From JBNKVT01 sp050299335 (GTDB lineage Bacteria > Pseudomonadota > Alphaproteobacteria > Rhodobacterales > Rhodobacteraceae): 64,000 bases of DNA. The position numbers were made by a program, and so were the translations under genes. The stretch lies in assembly GCA_050299335.1 (NCBI GenBank), contig JBNKVT010000014.1, positions 139,616-203,615 on the forward strand. The letters run 5' to 3'. The notes under the pieces were generated by a model. That model searched no databases. It saw only the letters and a list, made by a program, of their open reading frames with translations, and was not told the DNA's origin. Below are positions 16,132 through 23,908 of this stretch, in pieces (positions within the stretch are counted from its first letter, which is position 1; the number at the start of each line of letters is the position of its first letter).

Positions 16132-17283
16132 ATGTTGAAACATTTTGCGTCGAACGGGATCACCTTTCTGATTGCCGGGCTGATTTTGCTGATCGGGCTG
16201 ATCGGCTGGGGGCAGAACCAGTATCGCGGGCCGGGGCCACTGACGGAGGACGTGGTCGTGGAAGTGCCGCGCGGAGCGGGGCTGAACAAGATTGCCGAGG
16301 TGCTGGCCGAAGCCGGCGCGATTTCATATCCGTCGATTTTCCGTATCGGGGTGCGGTATTCCGAGATCGAGGAGGAACTGAAATTCGGCGTCTATGCCAT
16401 CCCGGCCGGGGCCTCGATGCGGGACATTGCGGCGATGCTGGCCGAGGGCTCGGCGGTGTCGTCGCGTTACCGGATCACTTATCAGGTGCGCCAGCGCGGG
16501 GTGAATACGCGGTTTCAGGACCTGGTGCAGCCGATTGCCGAAGGCGCGGATGAGGCGGCTTTGGCAGCGGAGGCACTGGAGACGGGGGCTGCGATCGATT
16601 TCCGGGTGACGGTGGCCGAGGGGCTGACCTCGTGGGAGATCGTCGAAGGGCTGAAAAAGATCGACCAGCTGGAAGGCGCGTTTCTGGATCTGCCGCCCGA
16701 GGGATCGCTGGCACCGGATACCTATTCGTTCCGGGCCGGGGATCAGCGGGCCTCGATCCTGGCGCAGATGGCCGCGGCACAGGAGCGGATCCTGGCCGAG
16801 GCCTGGGCAAACAAGGACGCCGATCTGCCGGTCAATTCACCCGAGGAGTTGCTGATTCTTGCCTCTATCGTCGAAAAGGAGACCGGGGTGCCTCAGGAGC
16901 GGCGGCAGGTGGCCTCGGTCTTCGTCAACCGGCTGAACCGGGGAATGCGGCTGGAGACCGACCCGACGGTGATCTACGGGATCACCAGGGGGGAGGGGCC
17001 GCTGGGGCGCGGCATCCGGCAGAGCGAGTTGGAGGCGGACACGCCTTATAACACCTACCGGATTGAGGGATTGCCGCCGGGGCCGATCGCGAATCCCGGT
17101 CGCGCATCGATCGAGGCGGCGGCGAATCCCGATGACACGCCCTATGTTTTCTTTGTTGCCGATGGCACGGGCGGCCATGCTTTCGCGGAAACTTTGGCGG
17201 AACATGAGCGGAACGTGGCGGCCTGGCGCGAGATCGAGGCGCAGAGAGAGCGGGACGCGGAAACGAGCAACAACGGGGATTAG
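16132..17283 (+). CDS. mltG: Endolytic peptidoglycan transglycosylase MltG
   Basis: 383 residues. One N-terminal transmembrane helix (about 9-26) anchors a periplasmic YceG domain. It cleaves nascent glycan strands and is thought to set glycan length. Seen: a LysM-like region with VPRGAGLNKIAEVLAEAGAI, the catalytic segment ILASIVEKETG with Glu248 (equivalent to Glu218 of E. coli), RRQVASVFVNRL, LETDPTVIYG, and YNTYRIEGLPPGPIANPG. In the family the GTG/ATG start sits directly after fabF, as here. Confidence 0.96.
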   Translation: MLKHFASNGITFLIAGLILLIGLIGWGQNQYRGPGPLTEDVVVEVPRGAGLNKIAEVLAEAGAISYPSIFRIGVRYSEIEEELKFGVYAIPAGASMRDIAAMLAEGSAVSSRYRITYQVRQRGVNTRFQDLVQPIAEGADEAALAAEALETGAAIDFRVTVAEGLTSWEIVEGLKKIDQLEGAFLDLPPEGSLAPDTYSFRAGDQRASILAQMAAAQERILAEAWANKDADLPVNSPEELLILASIVEKETGVPQERRQVASVFVNRLNRGMRLETDPTVIYGITRGEGPLGRGIRQSELEADTPYNTYRIEGLPPGPIANPGRASIEAAANPDDTPYVFFVADGTGGHAFAETLAEHERNVAAWREIEAQRERDAETSNNGD

Positions 17284-17361
17284 AGCTTGTTTTCAATGGG
17301 TTGGGTGGCATGCTCTGGGTGCGGCGCGCGAAGGAATTGCGTGCAACCTTGAAGAAAGTTC

Positions 17362-17390
17362 TTGACTTACCGCACGCTCTCAAGTATAAG
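17362..17390 (+). promoter_or_regulatory. Sigma-70-like promoter at the head of the GTA cluster
   Basis: TTGACT (17362-17367), a spacer of exactly 17 bases, then TATAAG (17385-17390). It is the best promoter seen in the window and lies 80 bp after mltG. Transcription would start near 17397, 20 bases before a strong terminator hairpin. Confidence 0.7.
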
Positions 17391-17415
17391 CCATGACACG
17401 CTGGGGGAAATAGGC

Positions 17416-17447
17416 AAGCGGCCATGTCGGAAGACGGGCCGCTTTTT
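17416..17447 (+). terminator. Strong intrinsic terminator between the GTA promoter and g1 (possible attenuator or sRNA end)
   Basis: AAGCGGCC (17416-17423) pairs with GGCCGCTT (17437-17444). The apex has GTC-GGAA-GAC with a GNRA tetraloop, and TTTTTC follows. With the promoter at 17362 it defines a transcript of about 50 nt. It may end a small RNA, stop read-through from mltG, or attenuate GTA transcription. It also argues against the ATG at 17424, which lies within the hairpin, as the g1 start. Confidence 0.75.
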
Positions 17448-17489
17448 CTGTTTCCGCTCTCTCGCGGGCAAACGCGGGTAACATCCTAT

Positions 17490-17807
17490 ATGACAGAGTT
17501 TTCGTCCGATAGAGACGGGCGGCTCGAGGAGATCCTCGAGGACGCCAGAACACTTTTTCGCAGACTTTACGCCGCCCTGGCAGGGACGGTCGCGGTGCTG
17601 GAGACAGTCCGTGATCCGGGGGTGGATCGGCCTGATGCCAAGCGGCTTGAGGCTGAAATCGGTATTTTCAACAAGCAGCTCCAGCTGGTGCTGTCTTTGG
17701 AGGCGCAACTTGGCAAACATAGTCGAACAGGTGGCACAATCCTCGATACCGGAGACGCAAGGCGTGAAATCGCTGAGCGACTTGTTAAGCTGCGCGAGCG
17801 AAGCTGA
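17490..17807 (+). CDS. GTA small terminase subunit (g1 homologue)
   Basis: 105 residues, rich in charged helices (RLEEILEDARTLFRRLYAALAGTVAVLETV, then a coiled-coil-like KRLEAEIGIFNKQLQLVLSLEAQLGK). The position directly upstream of and overlapping the large terminase, plus length and helical character, match g1 (TerS) of the Rhodobacter capsulatus GTA. It lacks the DNA-recognition features of cos/pac phages, as expected of GTAs, which package random DNA. The ATG at 17490 is chosen because the alternative at 17424 sits inside a terminator hairpin. Overlaps g2 by 44 bases. Confidence 0.75.
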   Translation: MTEFSSDRDGRLEEILEDARTLFRRLYAALAGTVAVLETVRDPGVDRPDAKRLEAEIGIFNKQLQLVLSLEAQLGKHSRTGGTILDTGDARREIAERLVKLRERS

Positions 17808-19107
17808 GTTGGAAGAGTTCCTGGGGGGGCTCAGCGACAATGCTTTGTTATCGTTACCGTATTTGTTCGAACATTGGGCGCATCCGCATCAGGTCGCACC
17901 CGAAGGGGACTGGACGACCTGGGTGATCCTGGGCGGACGGGGAGCAGGCAAGACGCGGGCCGGGGCCGAGTGGGTGCGGTCTCAGGTCGAGGGAGATGTG
18001 CCGGAGGCACCCGGGGCGGCGTCGCGGGTGGCGCTGGTGGCGGAGACCTATGACCAGGCGCGCGATGTGATGGTGTTCGGCGATAGCGGGATTTACGCCT
18101 GTTGTCCGCCGGACCGCAAGCCCGAGTGGCAGGCGACGCGGCGGCGGCTGGTCTGGCCGAACGGCGCGGTGGCGCAGTGTTTCTCGGCGTCGGATCCGGA
18201 GGCTTTGCGGGGGCCGCAGTTCGATTGCGCCTGGGCCGATGAGCTGGCGAAGTGGAAGAAGCGCGACGAGGCCTGGGACATGCTGCAATTCGCGCTGCGG
18301 CTCGGGGATCGGCCGCGGCAGGTGGTGACGACGACGCCGAAGAATGTGGTGCTGCTGAAGAACCTGCTGGAAGCCGGGGACACGGTGTCGACCCGGGCGC
18401 CGACGAGTGCGAACCGGGCCTATCTGGCCCGCGACTTCGTGGAGCGGATGGCGGCGAAGTATGGCAACTCGCGGCTGGGGCGGCAGGAGCTGGACGGGGA
18501 GCTCTTGGAGGACGTCGAGGGTGCGTTGTGGAGCCATTCGGTGCTGGATGCCGGACGGGTCGAGAAGGCACCGGAGCTGACGCGGATCGTGGTGGCGGTG
18601 GACCCGCCGGTGACGGCGCATAAGGGCTCGGACGAATGCGGGATCGTGGTGGCGGGCGTGGTGATGGACGGGCCGCCGCAGAACTGGAAAGCCTATGTGC
18701 TGCAGGATGCCTCGCTGAAGACGGCGAGCCCGACGGAATGGGCGTCGAAGGCGGTGGCGGTGTATCATGCGATCGGGGCGGATCGGCTGGTGGCGGAGGT
18801 CAACCAGGGCGGTGATCTGGTCGAAAGCGTGGTGCGGCAGGTGGACCCGCTGGTGAATTACCGGAAGGTGACGGCCTCGAAGGGCAAGGTTGTGCGGGCG
18901 GAACCGGTGGCGGCGCTCTACGAGCAGGGGCGGGTGCATCATGTGGGGATGCAGGCCGAGCTTGAGGATCAGATGTGCCAGATGACGCTGGCGGGATTTG
19001 TTGGCAAGGGCAGTCCAGACCGGGCGGATGCGTTGGTCTGGGCCTTGACGGATTTGATGATCGAGCCGGCGGCGGCGTGGCGGTCGCCGAGGGTGCGGGT
19101 TTTGTGA
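17764..19107 (+). CDS. GTA large terminase (g2 homologue)
   Basis: 447 residues from a GTG (MKSLSDLL...). Packages DNA into GTA heads. ATPase domain: Walker A GGRGAGKT (57-64) and Walker B FDCAWADE. Nuclease domain: acidic residues in VVAVDPPVT, RLVAEVNQGGD and SPDRADALVWAL. No frameshift and all catalytic acids are visible, so it looks functional. The open frame extends further upstream, but the family begins near SL.DL...SEAE, supporting the GTG. The following 160 bp before the portal contain two REP hairpins. Confidence 0.95.
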   Translation: MKSLSDLLSCASEAELEEFLGGLSDNALLSLPYLFEHWAHPHQVAPEGDWTTWVILGGRGAGKTRAGAEWVRSQVEGDVPEAPGAASRVALVAETYDQARDVMVFGDSGIYACCPPDRKPEWQATRRRLVWPNGAVAQCFSASDPEALRGPQFDCAWADELAKWKKRDEAWDMLQFALRLGDRPRQVVTTTPKNVVLLKNLLEAGDTVSTRAPTSANRAYLARDFVERMAAKYGNSRLGRQELDGELLEDVEGALWSHSVLDAGRVEKAPELTRIVVAVDPPVTAHKGSDECGIVVAGVVMDGPPQNWKAYVLQDASLKTASPTEWASKAVAVYHAIGADRLVAEVNQGGDLVESVVRQVDPLVNYRKVTASKGKVVRAEPVAALYEQGRVHHVGMQAELEDQMCQMTLAGFVGKGSPDRADALVWALTDLMIEPAAAWRSPRVRVL

Positions 19108-19119
19108 ATTTAAGCGGGT

Positions 19120-19205
19120 GGTGCGTGAAATCACGCACCCTACGCGAAGTGGCGGCATTGGGCATTTTTGTTCGGGGCCGTGGTGCGTGAAATCACGCAC
19201 CCTAC
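19120..19205. repeat. Two REP hairpins inside the GTA cluster, between terminase and portal
   Basis: GGTGCGTG-AAAT-CACGCACCCTAC occurs at 19120-19143 and 19182-19205 in the same orientation (GTAG head on the minus strand), 38 bases apart. Same family as 6376-6470 and 49761-49889. Located 13 bases after the terL stop, where GTA genes are normally tightly spaced. Confidence 0.85.
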
Positions 19206-19269
19206 GGGCACGGCGGGCGGTTCGGGTCCCGGACGGGTTTCAACGACATTTTGATGGAGCGGATGGCGG

Positions 19270-20448
19270 ATGGTTTTTGAACTGTTTCGGCAGGCACGGA
19301 GTGTGCCCGAGGAAAAGGCGTCGGCGGCGGCTCCGGTGATTGCGTTTCATGGGGCGGGCCGGGTGGCCTGGTCTCCGCGCGATACCGGCTCGCTGACGCG
19401 CAATGGGTTTGCGGGCAATCCGGTGGGGTTCCGCTGTGTGAAGATGATCGCCGAGGCGGCGGCGGCGGTGCCGCTGGTCGTGCAGGATGCCGAGAAGCGC
19501 TATGACGTGCATCCGCTGGTCTCGCTTTTGGGCAAGCCCAATCCGGGGCAGGGCGGGGCGGACCTGTTCGAGTCCTTCTATGGCCAGTTGCTGCTGACCG
19601 GGGACGGGTATTTCGAGGCGGCCGGCGAGGCGCTGGATGGCGGGCCGCAGGAGCTTTACGTGCTGCGTTCGGACCGGATGAACGTGGTGCCGGGTGCCGA
19701 TGGCTGGCCGGTGGCCTATGAGTACAAGGTCGGGGCCAAGAAGCACCGGTTCGACATGCGGGGCGAATATGCGCCTATTCTGCATGTGAAGGCCTTTCAT
19801 CCCCAGGACGATCATTACGGGCTGTCGCCGATCCAGGCGGCGGCGACGGCGATTGACGTGCATAATTCGGCCTCGCGCTGGTCGAAGTCCCTGCTCGATA
19901 ATGCGGCGCGGCCTTCGGGGGCGATTGTCTATCGCGGCGCGGACGGGCAGGGGGCGATGTCTTCGGATCAGTACAGCCGTCTGCGCGATGAGATGGAGAG
20001 CAATTATCAGGGCTCGATCAATGCCGGGCGGCCGATGCTGCTGGAAGGCGGGCTGGACTGGAAGCCGATGGGGTTCAGTCCTTCGGATATGGAGTTCCAG
20101 AAGACCAAGGAGAGTGCGGCGCGTGAGATTGCGCTGGCCTTCGGGGTGCCGCCGATGCTGTTGGGGCTGCCGGGGGACGCGACTTATGCCAATTATCAGG
20201 AGGCGAACCGGGCGTTTTATCGGCTGACGGTGCTGCCGCTGGTCGCCAAGGTGCTGGCGGGCTTGAGCGGCTGGTTGCCGGAGCGGTATGGCGAGCCCTT
20301 GGTGGTGAAGGCCGATCTCGACGGGATCCCGGCCTTGGCGGCGGAGCGTGAGGCGCAGTGGCGGCGGATCGCCAAGGCGGAATTTCTGACGGATGCGGAG
20401 AAGCGGGCGCTTCTGGGACTGCCGAAGGTGGCCGATGACGAAACGTAG
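19270..20448 (+). CDS. GTA portal protein (g3 homologue)
   Basis: 392 residues, HK97-type phage portal family; forms the dodecameric ring at the head vertex through which DNA is packaged. Seen: NPVGFRCVKMIAEAAAAVPL, DLFESFYGQLLLTGDGYFE, HVKAFHPQDDHYGLSPIQAA, FGVPPMLLGLPGDATYANYQEANRAFYRLTV. Complete, without frame disruption. The g3.5 ATG overlaps its end by 14 bases. Confidence 0.95.
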   Translation: MVFELFRQARSVPEEKASAAAPVIAFHGAGRVAWSPRDTGSLTRNGFAGNPVGFRCVKMIAEAAAAVPLVVQDAEKRYDVHPLVSLLGKPNPGQGGADLFESFYGQLLLTGDGYFEAAGEALDGGPQELYVLRSDRMNVVPGADGWPVAYEYKVGAKKHRFDMRGEYAPILHVKAFHPQDDHYGLSPIQAAATAIDVHNSASRWSKSLLDNAARPSGAIVYRGADGQGAMSSDQYSRLRDEMESNYQGSINAGRPMLLEGGLDWKPMGFSPSDMEFQKTKESAAREIALAFGVPPMLLGLPGDATYANYQEANRAFYRLTVLPLVAKVLAGLSGWLPERYGEPLVVKADLDGIPALAAEREAQWRRIAKAEFLTDAEKRALLGLPKVADDET

Positions 20449-20671
20449 TACCGGTTCGAAATTTCTCTACGAGCCTTTCGACGCGCATGCCGCACGGATG
20501 GAGGTTCACGAACGGGTCACGGAAGAACGCTGGACGGCGCTGGAGCGGCGTCTGGGGACCATCGAGACGCTCCTGGATCGCCAGGAGCGGCGGATGTGGC
20601 TGGCGGTCTGGGGGATCGCGACCTTTCTGGCTGCGGATGCGGCCTATTCGTTTCTGAGTTCGCAGGTCTGA
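20435..20671 (+). CDS. GTA head-associated small protein (g3.5 homologue)
   Basis: 78 residues. A charged N-terminal helix (ARMEVHERVTEERWTALERRL) precedes a C-terminal hydrophobic segment (MWLAVWGIATFLAADAAYSFL). The same small gene, overlapping the portal gene, occurs in the R. capsulatus GTA as g3.5. Starts 14 bases within g3 (ATGACGAAACG). Confidence 0.75.
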   Translation: MTKRSTGSKFLYEPFDAHAARMEVHERVTEERWTALERRLGTIETLLDRQERRMWLAVWGIATFLAADAAYSFLSSQV

Positions 20672-20755
20672 CACATGTGGGGCGGTTTTGCCGCCTTGCG
20701 TCGGACCTGTTTGAGCGGGCGCCGCAGGCGTCTCGTATGCAAAGGAGATTTGGGC

Positions 20756-21295
20756 ATGATCACGACGGGCGCGGGCGCGCTTGAGACCAAGTTTTGCGGC
20801 CCCGGGGCCGATATCACGCTGAAGAAGGGCGTGATCGCGGGCTATGCCTCGGTATTCGGGGCGACCGATCAGGGCGGGGATGTGGTGCAGAAGGGGGCGT
20901 ATTCTGCCTCGCTGAAGCGGCCTGTCTCGGGGGTGAAGATGCTGTGGCAGCATGATCCCGCCAAACCCATCGGGGTCTGGGAAGAGATCCGCGAGGATGA
21001 CAAGGGGCTGTTCGTGAAGGGACGGCTTCTGAGCGAGGTGCAGGCGGGGCGCGAGGCGCTGGCGCTGCTTGAGGCCGGGGCGGTCGATGGCTTGTCCATC
21101 GGCTACCGGACGGTCCGGGCGGAAAAATCGGCCAAGGGTGGCCGGCTGCTGCACGAGGTGGAACTTTGGGAAGTATCGGTGGTGACATTCCCGATGCTGC
21201 CCGAGGCGCGGGCGACGGCCTCGGTTGACGAGGGCGAAGCGTTCGCTGAGGGCCTGGCGGAGATGCTGAACTCCGCAAGGCGGATGTTGGCGTGA
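20756..21295 (+). CDS. GTA prohead protease (g4 homologue)
   Basis: 179 residues, HK97-family (U35) assembly protease that trims the capsid during head maturation. Seen: LKKGVIAGYASVFGATDQGGDVVQKGAY, the histidine motif LWQHDPAKPIG, and the serine motif AVDGLSIGYRT. AAGGAG lies nine bases before ATG 20756. Complete. Followed by the capsid gene 35 bases on. Confidence 0.93.
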   Translation: MITTGAGALETKFCGPGADITLKKGVIAGYASVFGATDQGGDVVQKGAYSASLKRPVSGVKMLWQHDPAKPIGVWEEIREDDKGLFVKGRLLSEVQAGREALALLEAGAVDGLSIGYRTVRAEKSAKGGRLLHEVELWEVSVVTFPMLPEARATASVDEGEAFAEGLAEMLNSARRMLA

Positions 21296-21330
21296 GGACG
21301 CGCCGTTTTCAGGAAGCTGGGAAGATTTTG

Positions 21331-22527
21331 ATGAGCAAGACCGAAACCAAGACCCGGGCGGGCGCTGCCCTGTCCGGTCAGGGCCCCGTCCATGAGGTGA
21401 AGGCCGCCATGGCTGGGTTTCTGAGCGATTTCAATGACTTTCAGAACGATATCAAATCACGCATCAAGGAACAGGAAAACCGTTTGACCATGCTGGACCG
21501 TAAATCATTTGCTGCCGAGCGCCCGGCCTTGTCGCGCGCCGATACCGAAGCGCCGCACAAGAAGGCCTTTGCCGCCTATCTGCGTTCCGGCGATGACGAC
21601 GCCCTTCGCGGCCTGGAAGTCGAAGCCAAGGCGCTGTCGACCGCTGTTGCCGCCGATGGCGGCTACCTGGTCGATCCGCAGACCGCCGAGAGCATTGCCA
21701 GCGTGTTGCGCGGGGCTTCGTCGCTGCGTGCCATCTCGAAGGTCGTGAATGTCGAGGCCACGGCCTATGACGTGCTGGTCGATCACACCGATATCGGGGC
21801 CGGCTGGGCCGACGAGACCACCGCGACCTCCGAGACCACGACGCCGCAGTTCGACCGTATCTCGATCCCGCTGCACGAGCTTTCGGCGCTGCCGAAGGCC
21901 TCGCAGCGTCTGCTGGACGACAGTGCCTTCGACGTCGAGGGCTGGCTGGCCGAGACCATTGCCGACAAGTTCTCGCGCACCGAGGCTGCGGCCTTTATCG
22001 GTGGCGACGGGGTCGACAAGCCCACGGGCTTCCTGACCTATACCGCTGTCGATAATGACAGCTGGACCTGGGGCAATCTGGGCTATGTGGCGACCGGTAC
22101 CGATGGTGACTTCAACACCAACGATCCCGCCGACGCGATCGTCGATCTGGTCTATGCGCTGGGTTCGCGGTATCGGGGCAACGCGAATTTCGTGATGAAC
22201 TCGAAGACCGCTGGCGCCGTGCGCAAGATGAAGGATGCCGATGGCCGCTTCCTGTGGACCGACGGTATTGCCGCTGGTGAGCCGGCCCGTCTGATGGGCT
22301 ATCCGGTGCTGATCGCCGAGGACATGCCGGACATTGCGTCCGACGAGACCGCGATTGCCTTCGGCAACTTCACCTCCGGCTATACCATTGCCGAGCGCCC
22401 GGACCTGCGCATCCTGCGCGATCCGTTCTCGGCCAAGCCGAACGTGCTGTTCTATGCCACCAAGCGCATCGGCGGCGACGTGTCGGATTTTGCCGCGATC
22501 AAGTTGCTGAAATTCGGCGTCAGCTAA
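21331..22527 (+). CDS. GTA major capsid protein (g5 homologue)
   Basis: 398 residues, HK97 fold. An N-terminal charged delta-like region with a coiled coil (about residues 20-100) is removed in R. capsulatus GTA by the g4 protease. The mature part contains GGYLVDPQTAESI, SSLRAISKVV, EGWLAETIADKFSRTEAAAFI, GDG.DKPTGFL and the C-terminal ADMPDIASDETAIAFGNF-like strand. Complete, and good quality coding sequence. No sign of decay. Confidence 0.96.
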   Translation: MSKTETKTRAGAALSGQGPVHEVKAAMAGFLSDFNDFQNDIKSRIKEQENRLTMLDRKSFAAERPALSRADTEAPHKKAFAAYLRSGDDDALRGLEVEAKALSTAVAADGGYLVDPQTAESIASVLRGASSLRAISKVVNVEATAYDVLVDHTDIGAGWADETTATSETTTPQFDRISIPLHELSALPKASQRLLDDSAFDVEGWLAETIADKFSRTEAAAFIGGDGVDKPTGFLTYTAVDNDSWTWGNLGYVATGTDGDFNTNDPADAIVDLVYALGSRYRGNANFVMNSKTAGAVRKMKDADGRFLWTDGIAAGEPARLMGYPVLIAEDMPDIASDETAIAFGNFTSGYTIAERPDLRILRDPFSAKPNVLFYATKRIGGDVSDFAAIKLLKFGVS

Positions 22528-22820
22528 GGGACTTGGGCGTTTCGCGGGGCCTTCGGGTCTCGCAGGCGCCTGGTCTTCTTCACCCTGCCTTTGAGTGCTG
22601 TCCTTGAGTAGCGTTGGGGCCGATCTGTCGGTTCGATTGCCGGTCCCAGACTGGAGCGGGGTAGCGCACGTGTGGGGCAGGGGGCTGATGACGGAGCTGG
22701 CCCGGTTATCCGGGCCGGTTGGCACGCTTCCCGCATTGTCCGGCTTGCTGCTCCTCCCTCCGCATGAGAGCGGTGCGGGGGGCGTGTCTCTTTTCTCTCA
22801 ATCATTCAAAGGATTTGCCC
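22528..22820. other. Unusually long gap inside the GTA cluster after the capsid gene
   Basis: No gene recognised over 293 bases. It contains a hairpin GGCCCGG-TTAT-CCGGGCC (22699-22716) without a T-run. GTA genes normally abut, so the gap, together with 23112-23320, may mark where the extra gene at 22821 was inserted or where another gene decayed. Confidence 0.5.
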
Positions 22821-23111
22821 ATGAGCGGATATGTTCTGAAATCGGCGGGAAGCGAGTTGCAATACGCGTTGAACTGGCGGCGGGGCTATCTGGAGACGGG
22901 CGAGAAGGTGGCTGAGGATCTGGGCTGGCGGGTGCTGCCCGTCGAGAGCGCCGAGGATCTGAGCGTGGTGGCCCAGAGGGTGGAGCCCGGGGCGAGCCAT
23001 GTGACGGTCGCGGGCGGGGTGCCGGGGCGGACCTATATGGTCTGTGCCAAGGTGCGAACCTCGGAGGGGCGCGAGCTGGAGCGGGCCGTGGTGATGGAGA
23101 TCGCGGCCTGA
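22821..23111 (+). CDS. Small phage-type structural protein, not in the standard GTA gene set
   Basis: 96 residues starting at ATG 22821 behind AAAGGA. The pattern (YVLKSAGSELQYALNWRRGYLETGEKVAEDLGWRV..., then GASHVTVAGGVPGRTYMVCAKVRTSEGRELERAVVM) is that of small beta-sandwich proteins annotated in siphophages as fiber-tail adaptor or Ig-like proteins, found between capsid and connector genes. The R. capsulatus cluster has no equivalent there as far as I recall. Either a lineage-specific GTA gene or a phage acquisition. Confidence 0.6.
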   Translation: MSGYVLKSAGSELQYALNWRRGYLETGEKVAEDLGWRVLPVESAEDLSVVAQRVEPGASHVTVAGGVPGRTYMVCAKVRTSEGRELERAVVMEIAA

Positions 23112-23320
23112 GGGCGGCGGTTGTCCTGCTGTCGAGGCCGGGAGCCTCCGGCGGGACTTTTGCAAGGAAACAGGCGGGTGCGTGGCCACGGGGGGAGACC
23201 TCGGTGGAGCGGATCGGTCTTGAGCGGAATGTCTTGGGGCGCTGAGCCCGGGGTGTTCGCGGATGAATTTGACCCCGCTCCGGGTGACGGGCGCGGGATG
23301 GTCTCTGGTTGGAGTGCGAC

Positions 23321-23908
23321 ATGAACCTGATTGAACTGACGACGCCGGCATCGGGGGATATCCCCGTGGCCGAGCTGGCCGAGCATCTGCGGCTGGGGAC
23401 GGGATTTGCCGATGACGGGTCGCAGGATACGATCCTGGAGGCGTTTCTGCGCGCCGCCATTGCCAATATCGAGGGGCGGACCGGCAAGGTGCTGCTGACG
23501 CGGCAGCTGGCCTGGGAAGTGACCCGCTGGATCGAGCCGGATTGCCAGGGGCTGCCGGTCGCACCCGTGCAGGGGATCGACAGCGTCGTGATGGTGAAGG
23601 CCGATGGCAGCGAGACGGCTGTGGATGGCCAGGACTATTTTCTGCGGGCTGACGACATGCGGCCGAAGTTGGCCGCTCAGGGCTGCCTGCCGAGCATTCC
23701 GGGATACGGGTTCGCGCGGATTACCTTTCAGGCCGGGTTCGGCGACTGGGCTGTGGTACCGGCCGATCTGAAGCAGGCGGTGCTGATGCTGGCCTCCTAT
23801 TATTACGAGAACCGGCACAATGCCGGGGATGACGGGTCGATGCCGTTCGGGGTGCTGTCGCTGATCGACCGCTACCGCACGGTGCGGCTGATGGGGGACC
23901 GGCTGTGA
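23321..23908 (+). CDS. GTA head-tail connector protein (g6 homologue)
   Basis: 195 residues; the ring that joins the portal to the stopper. Seen: PVAELAEHLRLGTGFADDGSQD, FLRAAIANIEGRTGKVLLTRQLAWEV, PVAPVQGIDSV and ADLKQAVLMLASYYYENR. Matches the phiE125 gp8-type connector family used in GTAs. The stop overlaps the GTG of the next gene (GTGA), so translation is coupled into the chimeric gene. Confidence 0.92.
   Translation: MNLIELTTPASGDIPVAELAEHLRLGTGFADDGSQDTILEAFLRAAIANIEGRTGKVLLTRQLAWEVTRWIEPDCQGLPVAPVQGIDSVVMVKADGSETAVDGQDYFLRADDMRPKLAAQGCLPSIPGYGFARITFQAGFGDWAVVPADLKQAVLMLASYYYENRHNAGDDGSMPFGVLSLIDRYRTVRLMGDRL

Noticed and set aside
17424..17489. ATG 17424 as the start of g1
   Set aside because: It lies in the stem-loop of a strong terminator, and the added 22 residues contain nothing typical of the family; ATG 17490 gives the expected length.
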